In this document: positions 5,337 through 12,695 of the stretch, in pieces | Numbering within the stretch: the stretch's first letter is position 1 | Layout of the letters: each line of letters begins with the position of its first letter | NCBI GenBank assembly: GCA_052387905.1 | Contig: JBQTIR010000047.1 | Span: 1 to 19,053, forward strand | DNA length: 19,053 nucleotides | Reading direction: 5' to 3' | From: JBQTII01 sp052387905 | GTDB taxonomy: Bacteria; Actinomycetota; Actinomycetes; Sporichthyales; Sporichthyaceae | Notes under the pieces: generated by a model | The model's database searches: none | Seen by the model: the letters and a program-made list of their open reading frames with translations, nothing else | What the model was told of the DNA's origin: nothing | Position numbers and translations under genes: made by a program

Positions 5337-6998
5337 CTGACAACATTCCGTGATCTCGGTGTCGACACCGCGATCGCCGACGCGCTCGAGGCCGTCGGCA
5401 TCACCACTCCCTTCCCCATCCAGGCCATGACGTTGCCGATCGCCCTGTCCGGCACCGACGTCATCGGGCAGGCCCGCACCGGCACCGGCAAGACCCTGGC
5501 CTTCGGTATCCCCCTGCTGCAGCGCCTGGTGGCACCGAAGGACCCCGACTGGCCCGACCTGGCTGCCCCCGGCAAGCCACAGGCCCTGGTGGTCGTCCCC
5601 ACCCGCGAATTGTGCGTGCAGGTCACCGGTGATCTGGACCTGGCGGGCAAGAACCGCGGCGTGCGCGTGCTCTCGATCTACGGCGGCCGGGCCTATGAGC
5701 CCCAGGTCGCCGCGCTGACGACCGGTGTCGAGGTCGTCGTCGGGACCCCGGGGCGCCTGATCGACCTGCTCAAGCAACGCCACCTGGACCTGAGCCACGT
5801 GAAGAGCCTGGTCCTGGACGAGGCCGACGAGATGCTCGACCTGGGTTTTTTGGCAGACGTCGAGAAGCTCATCGAGGCCACCCCGGCCAACCGGCAGTCG
5901 ATGCTGTTCTCCGCGACCATGCCCGGTGGGGTCATGGCGCTGGCCCGGCGCTACCTGCGTCAGCCCACCAACATCCGGGCCGAGGCCAGCGGCGACGAGA
6001 CCACGGTCCCGCTGACCGAACAGCACGTCTTCCGCACCCACCGGATGGACCGGATCGAGTGCCTGGCCCGGATCCTGCAGTCCGACGGCCGCAAGCTCGC
6101 GATGGTGTTCTGCCCGACCAAGCGCCTCGCCCAGAACGTCTCCGACGACCTGGCCGAGCGGGGCTTCGCTTCCGCCGCCGTCCACGGTGACCTCGGTCAG
6201 GGTGCCCGCGAGCAGGCGCTGCGCGCGTTCCGTTCCGGCAAGGTCGATGTGCTCGTGGCCACCGATGTCGCCGCCCGCGGGATCGACGTGGACGACGTCA
6301 CCCACGTCGTGAACTACGAATGCCCCGACGACGAGAAGACCTATGTGCACCGGATCGGGCGCACCGGTCGCGCCGGGCGCACCGGCGTCGCGGTCACGTT
6401 CGTGGACTGGGCCGACCTGACCCGTTGGTTCCTGATCGACAAGGCGCTCAATCTCGGCCTGGGTGAGCCGGTCGAGACCTATTCGACCTCGGCGAACCTG
6501 TTCGAAGAGATGAAGATCCCGATCGGTACCAAGGGAATGCTGCCCAGGGCGGCGCGTACCCGCGCCGGCCTGGATGCCGAGGTGGTCGAGGACCTCGGCG
6601 AGACCGGCAAGGCACGCTCGAAGCAGGGCCGCGTCGCCCCGCGGGACGCGGGCCGCGACGGTGGCCGTGGTTCGGGCGGCGGCGCTCGCGGCGGTCACGG
6701 ACCCCGCGACGACGATGCTCCCCGCGCACCTCGTCCGCCGCGTCCGCCCCGGGAACGCTCCCGCACCCGCAGCGGTCAGGCGACGGGCAGCGAAACCGCT
6801 CCCGCGGCCGGCGGCGGCGTCGCCACCGTGACGGAGGCGTCCGGCTCAGCAGCTGAGTCGACGTCAGAGGCCGGCGGCGCGAGCCGCAGTCGGCGCCGGC
6901 GGCGGTCCCGAGGTAGCGGCAGCGGCGAGGGCACGGGCGCGGGCACGGGCACGGGCACGGGCACCAGGATCGCCGGCGCAGCGGAGCCGTCCACCTGA
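5337..6998 (+). CDS. DEAD-box ATP-dependent RNA helicase (RhlE/DeaD-like)
   Basis: This 553-aa helicase unwinds RNA duplexes in ribosome assembly, mRNA turnover or cold adaptation. The motifs are complete and in order: Q motif FPIQ (26-29), Walker A ARTGTGKT (46-53), PTREL (88-92), TPGR (137-140), DEAD (161-164), SAT (192-194), VATDVAARGID (307-317) and HRIGRTGR (338-345). From about 415 the tail is Arg/Gly/Ser/Pro-rich with RRRRRSRG and a Gly-Thr repeat, likely an RNA-binding extension. The natural start appears to be CTG at 5337: no in-frame ATG or GTG lies between the DUF3107 gene and motif Q, an AAGAGG ribosome binding site lies 9 nt upstream, and TTFRDLGV is where homologues begin. Transcription ends at the terminator at 7017-7050. 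Confidence 0.95.
   Translation: MTTFRDLGVDTAIADALEAVGITTPFPIQAMTLPIALSGTDVIGQARTGTGKTLAFGIPLLQRLVAPKDPDWPDLAAPGKPQALVVVPTRELCVQVTGDLDLAGKNRGVRVLSIYGGRAYEPQVAALTTGVEVVVGTPGRLIDLLKQRHLDLSHVKSLVLDEADEMLDLGFLADVEKLIEATPANRQSMLFSATMPGGVMALARRYLRQPTNIRAEASGDETTVPLTEQHVFRTHRMDRIECLARILQSDGRKLAMVFCPTKRLAQNVSDDLAERGFASAAVHGDLGQGAREQALRAFRSGKVDVLVATDVAARGIDVDDVTHVVNYECPDDEKTYVHRIGRTGRAGRTGVAVTFVDWADLTRWFLIDKALNLGLGEPVETYSTSANLFEEMKIPIGTKGMLPRAARTRAGLDAEVVEDLGETGKARSKQGRVAPRDAGRDGGRGSGGGARGGHGPRDDDAPRAPRPPRPPRERSRTRSGQATGSETAPAAGGGVATVTEASGSAAESTSEAGGASRSRRRRRSRGSGSGEGTGAGTGTGTGTRIAGAAEPST
6929..6964 (+). repeat. Six tandem GGGCAC hexamers in helicase tail
   Basis: Six head-to-tail hexamers, with GGGCGC as the second unit, encode a Gly-Thr(Ala) repeat near the helicase C-terminus. 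Unit gain or loss would keep the frame, so it would change tail length rather than switch the gene off. Confidence 0.8.
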
Positions 6999-7016
6999 TC
7001 CAGATAATTCTTCAAT

Positions 7017-7050
7017 GACGAAACCCCCGGCCTGAGCCGGGGGTTTCGTC
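7017..7050. terminator. Bidirectional intrinsic terminator
   Basis: A perfect 15-bp inverted repeat (GACGAAACCCCCGGC at 7017-7031 and its complement at 7036-7050) around CTGA. It lies 18 nt after the helicase stop and 25 nt before the stop of the convergent zinc-ribbon gene. The arm ends give GTTTCGTC on either strand, so it can serve both transcripts. Confidence 0.88.
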
Positions 7051-7075
7051 GTTCACGAAGCAGGGATCGGTGCGG

Positions 7076-7414
7076 TCAGCCACGCCCTAGCTCGACCCGC
7101 ACCCAGCGACGCTTGCGGCAGGCAGGGCACCGCATCAACGAGGGATAGCTGCGGCGCAGGATCGGCAGATGCACGCTCGGGATAGCCGCCGAGAGCACCT
7201 GACGAGGAGTCAGTGCTGTGGTGGTCCCGCACCCGGAGCAGCTGATGCGGAAACCGCCCGTGGCCACCGCCGGGACCGCGGGAATCTGCGGTGGGTTGTC
7301 CACGCTGAACAGGGCCCGCTTGCCGTCCGCGTCAGCGCGCGGCCGGGACGAGCCGTTGGCGCTTTGGCCGAGCCCGTCGGCGCCGCGCGGGCGCAGGCGA
7401 TCAAAATCCGTCAT
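7076..7414 (-). CDS. Small zinc-ribbon-like protein coupled to ParA
   Basis: This 112-aa protein has two CxxC pairs, Cys59/Cys62 (ISCSGCG) and Cys96/Cys99 (MRCPACRKRRW), spaced 33 residues apart. This is a likely four-cysteine zinc ribbon. The N-terminal 50 residues are polar and probably disordered. The ATG overlaps the parA stop codon as ATGA, so translation is coupled and the two proteins probably act together. No named domain is recognised; similar small CxxC proteins accompany ParA-like genes in actinobacteria. Possible roles are nucleic-acid binding or a partner that sets ParA localisation, both inferred. Confidence 0.75.
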   Translation of the reverse strand: MTDFDRLRPRGADGLGQSANGSSRPRADADGKRALFSVDNPPQIPAVPAVATGGFRISCSGCGTTTALTPRQVLSAAIPSVHLPILRRSYPSLMRCPACRKRRWVRVELGRG

Positions 7415-8178
7415 CCGAATGTCCCGTCCTTGACCAACCGAAGTGCGAGCTCACGGTAGGCCGCAGCGCCACTGCTGGTGCGGGCGGTCTCCAAGATCGA
7501 GCGTCCCGCGGCAGGCGCCTCGGCGAAGCGGATCGAACGCGGGATCGGCGGCTCCAGCACGGTGACGCCGTAGCGTTGAGCGACGTCGACGACCACAGCC
7601 TTGGAGTGATTGGAGCGGCCGTCGAACAGGGTCGGCAGTACCCCAAGGACCTTGAGGTCACGGTTGGTGATGCGCTGGACGTCGCCGACGGTGTCCAGCA
7701 GCTGGCCCACCCCGCGGTGGGAAAGGGTCTCGCACTGCAGGGGAATCAGGACATGGTCCGCGGCGGTCAGCGCGTTGAGGGTAAGCACGCCGAGTGCCGG
7801 TGGGCAGTCCAGGATGATCACGTCGGTGTCCGCGCGCAGGTCGTCCAGTGCGGTCCGCAGCGCGAACTCCCGTCCGGTACGCGTCATCAGCAGCGCCTCG
7901 GACCCGGCCAGGTCGATGGTGGACGGCAGCAGCGAGAACATCTCGCCCAACGGATGCAGCGCCGTCCGCGCCGGCACCCGGCCGAGCAGCACGTCGTGCA
8001 CGGAGATCTCCAGGGTGTCCGGGTCCAGCCCCAGGGAGAAGGTCAGACACGCCTGCGGGTCCAGGTCGACGACGACCACGCGTTTGCCCAGCTCCACCAG
8101 GGCAGCGCCGAGCGACACGACGGTCGTCGTCTTGGCGACGCCGCCCTTCTGGTTGGCGACCGCGAGGGTTTTCGTCAT
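7411..8178 (-). CDS. ParA/Soj-family ATPase
   Basis: This 255-aa MinD/ParA-type ATPase of the deviant Walker A class starts MTKTLAVANQKGGVAKTTT. Walker A is KGGVAKTTT (11-19), with Ala where KGGVGKT is usual. A' is VVVDLDPQAC (36-44), and Walker B is DVIILDCPPALG. Such ATPases position DNA or protein cargo by dynamic binding to the nucleoid. No ParB or parS-like repeat lies nearby, so this is an orphan ParA rather than the chromosomal parAB. The next gene overlaps it by 4 nt and encodes a zinc-ribbon protein, its probable partner. The ATG at 8178 has GGGGCG just upstream, a modest ribosome binding site. The gene is divergent from an alpha/beta hydrolase. It resembles the Rv3213c-type ParA homologue near mycobacterial rhlE. 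Confidence 0.92.
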   Translation of the reverse strand: MTKTLAVANQKGGVAKTTTVVSLGAALVELGKRVVVVDLDPQACLTFSLGLDPDTLEISVHDVLLGRVPARTALHPLGEMFSLLPSTIDLAGSEALLMTRTGREFALRTALDDLRADTDVIILDCPPALGVLTLNALTAADHVLIPLQCETLSHRGVGQLLDTVGDVQRITNRDLKVLGVLPTLFDGRSNHSKAVVVDVAQRYGVTVLEPPIPRSIRFAEAPAAGRSILETARTSSGAAAYRELALRLVKDGTFG

Positions 8179-8229
8179 CGCCCCATTCTGCCCGGGTGGG
8201 CTGCCCCCGAACACCGCCCAGCTGCGCGA

Positions 8230-8242
8230 TAGCGTGAAAACC
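8230..8242 (+). promoter_or_regulatory. Candidate -10 box for leaderless hydrolase mRNA
   Basis: TAGCGT (8230-8235) fits TANNNT and is followed by exactly 7 nt before the GTG at 8243. There is no ribosome binding site. This is the geometry of a leaderless actinobacterial transcript. Confidence 0.55.
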
Positions 8243-9151
8243 GTGAGTATTCCGCCACATCTGTCGTTGCCTGCCGGTGTCGTGTCCCGCGTCCTGTCCA
8301 CCGCCCGCGGTGATTTCGCGGTGCTCGAAGCCACGTGTGCGCCCGCTGACGCCGATGAGCTCGACCCGGACGAAGAGGACCTCGACCCCGTCGAGCGCCC
8401 CAGTGGCACCGTGGTGCTGGTCCCGGGATACACCGGGTCGAAGGAGGACTACCTCCCGATCCTCGATCGCTTGGCCGAGGTCGGCTATCGCGTGCTGGCC
8501 ATCGACCAGCGCGGGCAGTGCGACACCCCGGGTCCCGACGATCCGGCCGCGTACACCCTCGATGCCCTTGCCGCCGATGTGCTGGCGATCGCCGACGCCC
8601 TCGGGGACGGCCCGGTGCACCTCGTCGGTCATTCCTTCGGCGGTTTGGTGGTGCGCGAGGTGGCCATCGCACGCCCGGCGGCAGCGAGATCGGTGACCCT
8701 GTTGTGCTCCGGTCGGGGACGTGTTCCGGTGGCCCAGGGCGAGAAGACCGCGATGCTGCTGGAAGCGCTGGGCAGTCTGGATCTTGCGGACATCTGGGAG
8801 ATCGCCGCCGCATCGGCGGCTGCCCGAGGCGAACATGACGGCGTCGGGCCCGACGTCCTGGATTTCCTCCGCCGCCGTTTCACCTCCTCGGCGCGGGCCG
8901 GATACGCGGCCATGGGCGCCCAGCTCATCGACACCCCGGACCGCACCGCCGAACTGCGGGCCAGCGGGGTGCCCACCCTGGTGGCGCACGGCGTCGATGA
9001 CGACGTGTGGCCGCCGCAGGAACAACTGTCCATGGCCGTCGATCTGGCATCGGTCTACGAAGTGTTCGACAAGGCCGGGCACTCCCCTGCCGTCCAGGAC
9101 CCGGTTGCCACCGCTGCCGCGCTGCTTGCGTTCTGGTCCAGCGTCGACTGA
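8243..9151 (+). CDS. Alpha/beta-hydrolase
   Basis: This 302-aa alpha/beta-hydrolase has the nucleophile elbow GHSFGG with Ser131, a probable oxyanion segment VPGYTGSKEDY (61-70), an acid in VAHGVDDDVWPP and the catalytic His in KAGHSPAVQDP close to the C-terminus, so the triad appears intact. An acidic insert (ADADELDPDEEDLDP, about 36-49) precedes the core. There is no signal peptide, so it is cytoplasmic. The substrate cannot be told from the sequence; an esterase, lipase-like enzyme or haloperoxidase-fold protein is possible. The GTG at 8243 is chosen because a TANNNT box lies 7 nt upstream. An in-frame GTG at 8234 would overlap that box. Divergent from parA. Confidence 0.87.
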   Translation: MSIPPHLSLPAGVVSRVLSTARGDFAVLEATCAPADADELDPDEEDLDPVERPSGTVVLVPGYTGSKEDYLPILDRLAEVGYRVLAIDQRGQCDTPGPDDPAAYTLDALAADVLAIADALGDGPVHLVGHSFGGLVVREVAIARPAAARSVTLLCSGRGRVPVAQGEKTAMLLEALGSLDLADIWEIAAASAAARGEHDGVGPDVLDFLRRRFTSSARAGYAAMGAQLIDTPDRTAELRASGVPTLVAHGVDDDVWPPQEQLSMAVDLASVYEVFDKAGHSPAVQDPVATAAALLAFWSSVD

Positions 9152-9273
9152 CCCGCTTGGCCATGGCGCTCGGTGAGGCTGCGTTGACCCTGCGTCAGCG
9201 ATGCTGGACGGGGGCTGCTGGTCTGGTCGGGGTTCGGTAAAGCCGACACCTGGAAGGGGGAGGCCTCGCGACG

Positions 9274-9831
9274 ATGGCCATCCCGGCGGCGCCCGGCACC
9301 TCCCCACGGGTGTGCCGACGCGATGCCCCGCCCGCCCGCGTCGACAACGAGGTCTCCACGGTGGAACTGCGGACTGCCCTGCGTAACAACCCCGACGAGG
9401 TCGCGCGTGCCCGCTCGCTGGTGGGGGCCCACCTGCAGCGCTGGGGTCTGCCCGATGACGACGGCGTCACCTGCGTCCTGGTGACCGAACTCGTCACCGA
9501 TGCTCTGCGCTTCGGCGCGGCGCCGATGCGCCTGATCCTTCGCCAGATGGACTTCGGTCTGCGCCTGGAGATCCACGACAGCCGCTCCGCCGCGGCCATG
9601 GCCGCCGGAACCACCTGGTCCAGCGTGCCGCCGGACGCCCCGGACAGCGCGTCCGGGCGCGGAACCATGCTCGTCAACGCGCTCGCCACCCGCTGGGGCT
9701 GGTCGGAGGAGTTCGGTGAGCGGGCCGTCTGGTTCGAGCTCGACCTCTACGACCGCGAGGTCACCGGCCAACACTCGGTCGTGCCCGCCAGTGCCCTACC
9801 TGAGCAGGTCGGCGTCGGCGCCGCTGCCTAG
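9274..9831 (+). CDS. RsbW-like ATP-binding (HATPase) regulator
   Basis: This 185-aa protein has a GHKL ATPase domain of the anti-sigma-factor kinase type (about 38-160). The N box is TELVTDALRFG (71-81), where the usual Asn that binds Mg-ATP (ELVTNA) is Asp76. The G1 position is LEIHDSRS with Asp102. The G2 box is SGRGTMLVNALATRWGW (127-143). In this family such proteins bind sigma factors or anti-sigma antagonists, and many stand-alone actinobacterial copies have unknown targets. The ATG at 9274 is preceded by GGGGGAGG with a 10-nt spacer. No sigma or STAS gene is adjacent. The stop codon TAG forms the first three bases of the next gene's -10 box. Confidence 0.85.
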   Translation: MAIPAAPGTSPRVCRRDAPPARVDNEVSTVELRTALRNNPDEVARARSLVGAHLQRWGLPDDDGVTCVLVTELVTDALRFGAAPMRLILRQMDFGLRLEIHDSRSAAAMAAGTTWSSVPPDAPDSASGRGTMLVNALATRWGWSEEFGERAVWFELDLYDREVTGQHSVVPASALPEQVGVGAAA

Positions 9832-9840
9832 TCTGTCCCG
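9829..9840 (+). promoter_or_regulatory. Candidate -10 box for leaderless NUDIX mRNA
   Basis: TAGTCT (9829-9834) is followed by 6 nt before GTG at 9841. The first three bases are also the stop codon of the upstream ATPase gene. There is no ribosome binding site for the NUDIX gene. Confidence 0.55.
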
Positions 9841-10248
9841 GTGCCTGCGACCGTCCGAGTGCCATGCGTGGGGGCATTGATCCACGACGACTCCCATCGC
9901 CTGCTGCTGATTCGGCGGGTCAATGCGCCCGCGGACGGCTGCTGGTCGTTGCCGGGCGGTCGGGTCGAGGCCGGGGAGAGCGACGCGGAGGCGCTCGTCC
10001 GGGAGGTCCGTGAGGAAACCGCGCTGCGCGTCAGCGTGGGGATGCGGATCGGAACCGTGGCGGTCGGCGGACCCGCGGATGTGCTTTACGACGTCCGCGA
10101 CTACGCGTGCGCCGTCGTCGGCGGCACGCTGCGGGCCGGCGACGACGCCAGTGATGCGCGCTGGGTCTCGCGCGCAGAGCTGGCCAACCTGGACACCAGC
10201 CCCGGCCTGATCGAAGCGCTGGAGTCCTGGGGGATGCTGCCCACGTGA
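9841..10248 (+). CDS. NUDIX hydrolase
   Basis: This 135-aa NUDIX enzyme cleaves nucleoside diphosphates linked to another moiety. The Nudix box starts at Gly40 and reads GRVEAGESDAEALVREVREETAL: Glu46, Arg54, Glu55, Glu58 and Glu59 are all present. The usual Gly of EExGU is Ala61, a common variant. SLPGG precedes the box. A MutT/8-oxo-dGTPase or ADP-ribose pyrophosphatase role cannot be separated from sequence alone. The GTG at 9841 fits a leaderless start. The stop overlaps the trmB start as GTGA, so the pair is translationally coupled. Confidence 0.9.
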   Translation: MPATVRVPCVGALIHDDSHRLLLIRRVNAPADGCWSLPGGRVEAGESDAEALVREVREETALRVSVGMRIGTVAVGGPADVLYDVRDYACAVVGGTLRAGDDASDARWVSRAELANLDTSPGLIEALESWGMLPT

Positions 10249-10910
10249 ACGCGGACGCCACTGACGACGCACTCTGCGAGGCTCGCGCGCGCTTCACGAC
10301 CCGCAGCTGGCGCCGCCGCGGGCGGATGAGCGAGGGACACCGCACCCGCCTCGCCACCCGCACTGGCGAGCTCGCCTTCACCGACCCTGCGGACGCAGCC
10401 ACCTGGGCGCCGCAGGTCCTGGACATCGGCTTCGGCTACGGCGAGTCCCTGCTCGCGCTGGCCCTGGCGCGACCGGAGCACCGGGTGCTGGGGATTGACG
10501 TGCACTCCCCCGGCCAGTTGCGCGCGATGGACCGCCTGGCTGCGGCCGGCGTTGATCCCGGTCTGGTGCGGGTCCTGACCGGCGACGTGGTGTTGCTGCT
10601 GCCGCTACTGGCGCGCGGCTCCCTCGCCCTGGTCCAGGCCTTCCACCCCGACCCCTGGCCCAAGCGTCGCCACGCTGATCGCCGGTTGCTGTCCGCGGCC
10701 GTCTTGAGCCGGATCGCCGATCTGCTCGCCCCCGGCGGTGTCGTGCATTTGGTGATCGACGACGACGTCTACGCGAACTCGGTCCGGGCGGCGCTCACGG
10801 CCCTGCCGATGGCGCCGATCACCCCGCCGCCGGCACCGCAGACGAAGTACGGTCGACGCGCACGAGCTGCCGGCCGCACCGTCCACGAGCTGGCCTGGAC
10901 CCGAATCTGA
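10245..10910 (+). CDS. trmB: tRNA (guanine-N7)-methyltransferase TrmB
   Basis: This 221-aa SAM-dependent methyltransferase makes m7G46 in the variable loop of tRNA. Diagnostic motifs are the SAM-binding LDIGFGYGESLLALA (59-73), IDVH after the second strand (84-87), FHPDPWPKRRHADRRLL (133-149), and the C-terminal TKYGRRARAAGRTVHELAW. The proline-tryptophan PDPWPK loop is specific to TrmB. The GTG at 10245 overlaps the NUDIX stop codon, so translation depends on the upstream gene. It ends 20 nt from the convergent MaoC gene, with no hairpin in between. Confidence 0.95.
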   Translation: MNADATDDALCEARARFTTRSWRRRGRMSEGHRTRLATRTGELAFTDPADAATWAPQVLDIGFGYGESLLALALARPEHRVLGIDVHSPGQLRAMDRLAAAGVDPGLVRVLTGDVVLLLPLLARGSLALVQAFHPDPWPKRRHADRRLLSAAVLSRIADLLAPGGVVHLVIDDDVYANSVRAALTALPMAPITPPPAPQTKYGRRARAAGRTVHELAWTRI

Positions 10911-10930
10911 CGTTGCATTAATCCCTTGCG

Positions 10931-11443
10931 TCAGGGCTTGTCGCGCGGGATCGGAGTGGGGCGGCCGGGCTGCTCACCGCCGCGGGCATCGTTGTAGGCC
11001 TGGGTGGGGACCATGACCTTGCGGCGGAAGATGCACACGATCGTGCCGTCCTGCTTGTAGCCGATGGTCTCGACCTCGACGACGCCGCGGTCCGGCTTGG
11101 ACGTCATCTTCTTGTCCAGCACCGTGGTCTCGCCGTAGATCGTGTCGCCGTGGAAGGTCGGGGCGACGTGACGCAGCGAGGAGATCTCCAGGTTGGCGAT
11201 CGCCTTCCCGGAAACGTCGGGCACGGACATCCCCAGCAGCAGGGAGTAGATGTAGTTGCCGACGACCACGTTCGCCTTGAAGTCGGTGGTGTTCTCCGCG
11301 AAGTTCACGTCCAGGTGCAGCGGGTGGTGGTTCATCGTCAGCAGGCAGAACAGGTGGTCGTCGTACTCGGTGACCGTCTTGCCTGGCCAGTGCTTGTAGA
11401 CCGCGCCGACCTCGAACTCTTCGTAGATCCGACCGAACTGCAT
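10931..11443 (-). CDS. MaoC-family dehydratase (probable mesaconyl-CoA hydratase)
   Basis: This 170-aa hotdog-fold hydratase starts MQFGRIYEEFEVGAVYKHWPG and contains the MaoC motif LTMNHHPLHLD (35-45) with the conserved Asn38, Pro41 and His43. FRRKVMVPT near the end is typical of this clade. The sequence closely resembles, from memory, the small MaoC protein next to the CitE-like lyase in streptomycete ethylmalonyl-CoA-pathway loci, where it hydrates mesaconyl-CoA to methylmalyl-CoA. The ATG at 11443 has AAGGAG about 9 nt upstream. The gene is on the same strand as a matching lyase (12696-13664), separated by a DUF2332 gene. The enzyme assignment rests on family resemblance and context. Confidence 0.85.
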   Translation of the reverse strand: MQFGRIYEEFEVGAVYKHWPGKTVTEYDDHLFCLLTMNHHPLHLDVNFAENTTDFKANVVVGNYIYSLLLGMSVPDVSGKAIANLEISSLRHVAPTFHGDTIYGETTVLDKKMTSKPDRGVVEVETIGYKQDGTIVCIFRRKVMVPTQAYNDARGGEQPGRPTPIPRDKP

Positions 11444-11510
11444 GCTGCGGTGCTCCTTCACGACGTGGTGCCTGGAGCGTCCATCCTGCCCGACGGGCCG
11501 CAGGCCTTGC

Positions 11511-12614
11511 TCAACCAGGGATGGGGGTACGCCGCCACACGACGGTGTCGCCGTGCGGGTGCGCTGAGCCGTAGAGCCAGACGCCGTCACCCGGCCAGGT
11601 CTGCGTGCGCACGACGTGCTCGACCCCCACCGGGAAGACGATTCGCTTTCGTGGCTCCATCGACACCCGCGCCACCGGCGCGGACGGGGTCGCCATCGCG
11701 CCGAGGGCATCGAAGGCGGCAGTGAGGGCGTGGCGTTCGGCCTGCGGCAGGTACTGCCACATGACGGAGTGCCAGACGACGGTGAGTGTCCCGTCGAGCG
11801 GCTTGAGCCCGGCCACCGTCGTCACGGCGGATTCGGCGAGGACCGGTACCGGTTCGGCGGCGGCGAGCTCGAAGGCCCCGCGCAGCCGCCCGAGCCGGGC
11901 GCGTTGATCTGGCCAGGCGTAGGAGGTCAGGCGTAACCGCCCGGCTGCGGATTCGACGTCGACCGGGTCCACGTCGGTTCCGTGGCGAGCCACGATCTCG
12001 ATCGGCAGATCCAGCGGCGGAAGATCGCCCTGCCACGGATCGCGCAAGACGACCGGAGAGGGCGGCCCGACGTTGTCCCATCCGATCCCGCCGTGCCGGG
12101 AGACCTCGATCCGGATCCGGTCCGGACGCAGGTTCAATCCAGCGCTGGCACCGATCTCGACCAGCCGCACGGGGAGGTCGAACCGCTGACGCAACATCAG
12201 CAACTGCCCGATCAGGGCCGTGCTGCGCCCGATCTCGTTGGTCTGCGGCGGTGATATGAGTCCGTTCCGGACCTGAGCGGTGCGCTCTTCCAGCACGTCG
12301 GAGAAGGCCGCCCAGGTCCCGGCCGGATCGAAGTCCTCGACATCCTCCCCTGCCACGCTCGGGTAGTAGCGGGCCAGGGCCGGCGCCTGACCGGTCAGCG
12401 CGAGGCGATGCACGGTGCCGAACATCCGCAACGCGAGCGCGGCAGGTCCTGGGTCGAGCTCCCAGCCGTCCAAGACGTCGGCGACCGGACCACCGCCGGC
12501 CAGGTCGTCGGCCGCCGAGGCCATCAGCGAGGCGTACATCGGTGAACCGACATCGGCACAGGTGGCGGACTGCCGACGCAGGTGTGCGACGAGCGACTCG
12601 CCGGTCACCTGCAC
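11511..12614 (-). CDS. DUF2332 family protein
   Basis: This protein of about 367 aa belongs to DUF2332, an actinobacterial and proteobacterial family of unknown function. Visible family features include the early HLRRQSATCADVGSPMYASL, the central VRLVEIGASAGLNLRPDR, which has the glycine-rich loop of a SAM-type Rossmann methyltransferase, and VVWHSVMWQYLP near the C-terminus. The GTG at 12614 is chosen because AGGAGG lies exactly 7 nt upstream. A more distal GTG at 12674 sits on its own GAAGGAG and is too close to be used. It lies between the lyase and hydratase genes on the same strand, with 81 nt between lyase stop and the chosen start. A methyltransferase activity is a guess from the motif. 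Confidence 0.85.
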   Translation of the reverse strand: MQVTGESLVAHLRRQSATCADVGSPMYASLMASAADDLAGGGPVADVLDGWELDPGPAALALRMFGTVHRLALTGQAPALARYYPSVAGEDVEDFDPAGTWAAFSDVLEERTAQVRNGLISPPQTNEIGRSTALIGQLLMLRQRFDLPVRLVEIGASAGLNLRPDRIRIEVSRHGGIGWDNVGPPSPVVLRDPWQGDLPPLDLPIEIVARHGTDVDPVDVESAAGRLRLTSYAWPDQRARLGRLRGAFELAAAEPVPVLAESAVTTVAGLKPLDGTLTVVWHSVMWQYLPQAERHALTAAFDALGAMATPSAPVARVSMEPRKRIVFPVGVEHVVRTQTWPGDGVWLYGSAHPHGDTVVWRRTPIPG

Positions 12615-12695
12615 GCCGAGCCCTCCTGCCGCGTTCTCCGTAGCGTCCGACGAAGCGGTCGCTATAACAGCCACTCCTTCGGACGTCCGCGATTT

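Noticed and set aside
5313..6698. Long open frame (461 codons) antisense to the helicase
   Set aside because: It mirrors the helicase codon pattern in high-GC DNA, has no recognisable motifs or ribosome binding site, and lies over a certain gene.
8179..8433. N-terminal extension of ParA upstream of 8178
   Set aside because: The family begins at MTKTLAVANQKGG, and the extension would run into the divergent hydrolase gene.
12615..12674. Upstream GTG start for the DUF2332 gene
   Set aside because: It sits directly on a GAAGGAG run with no room for a ribosome spacer, while GTG at 12614 has AGGAGG at 7 nt.
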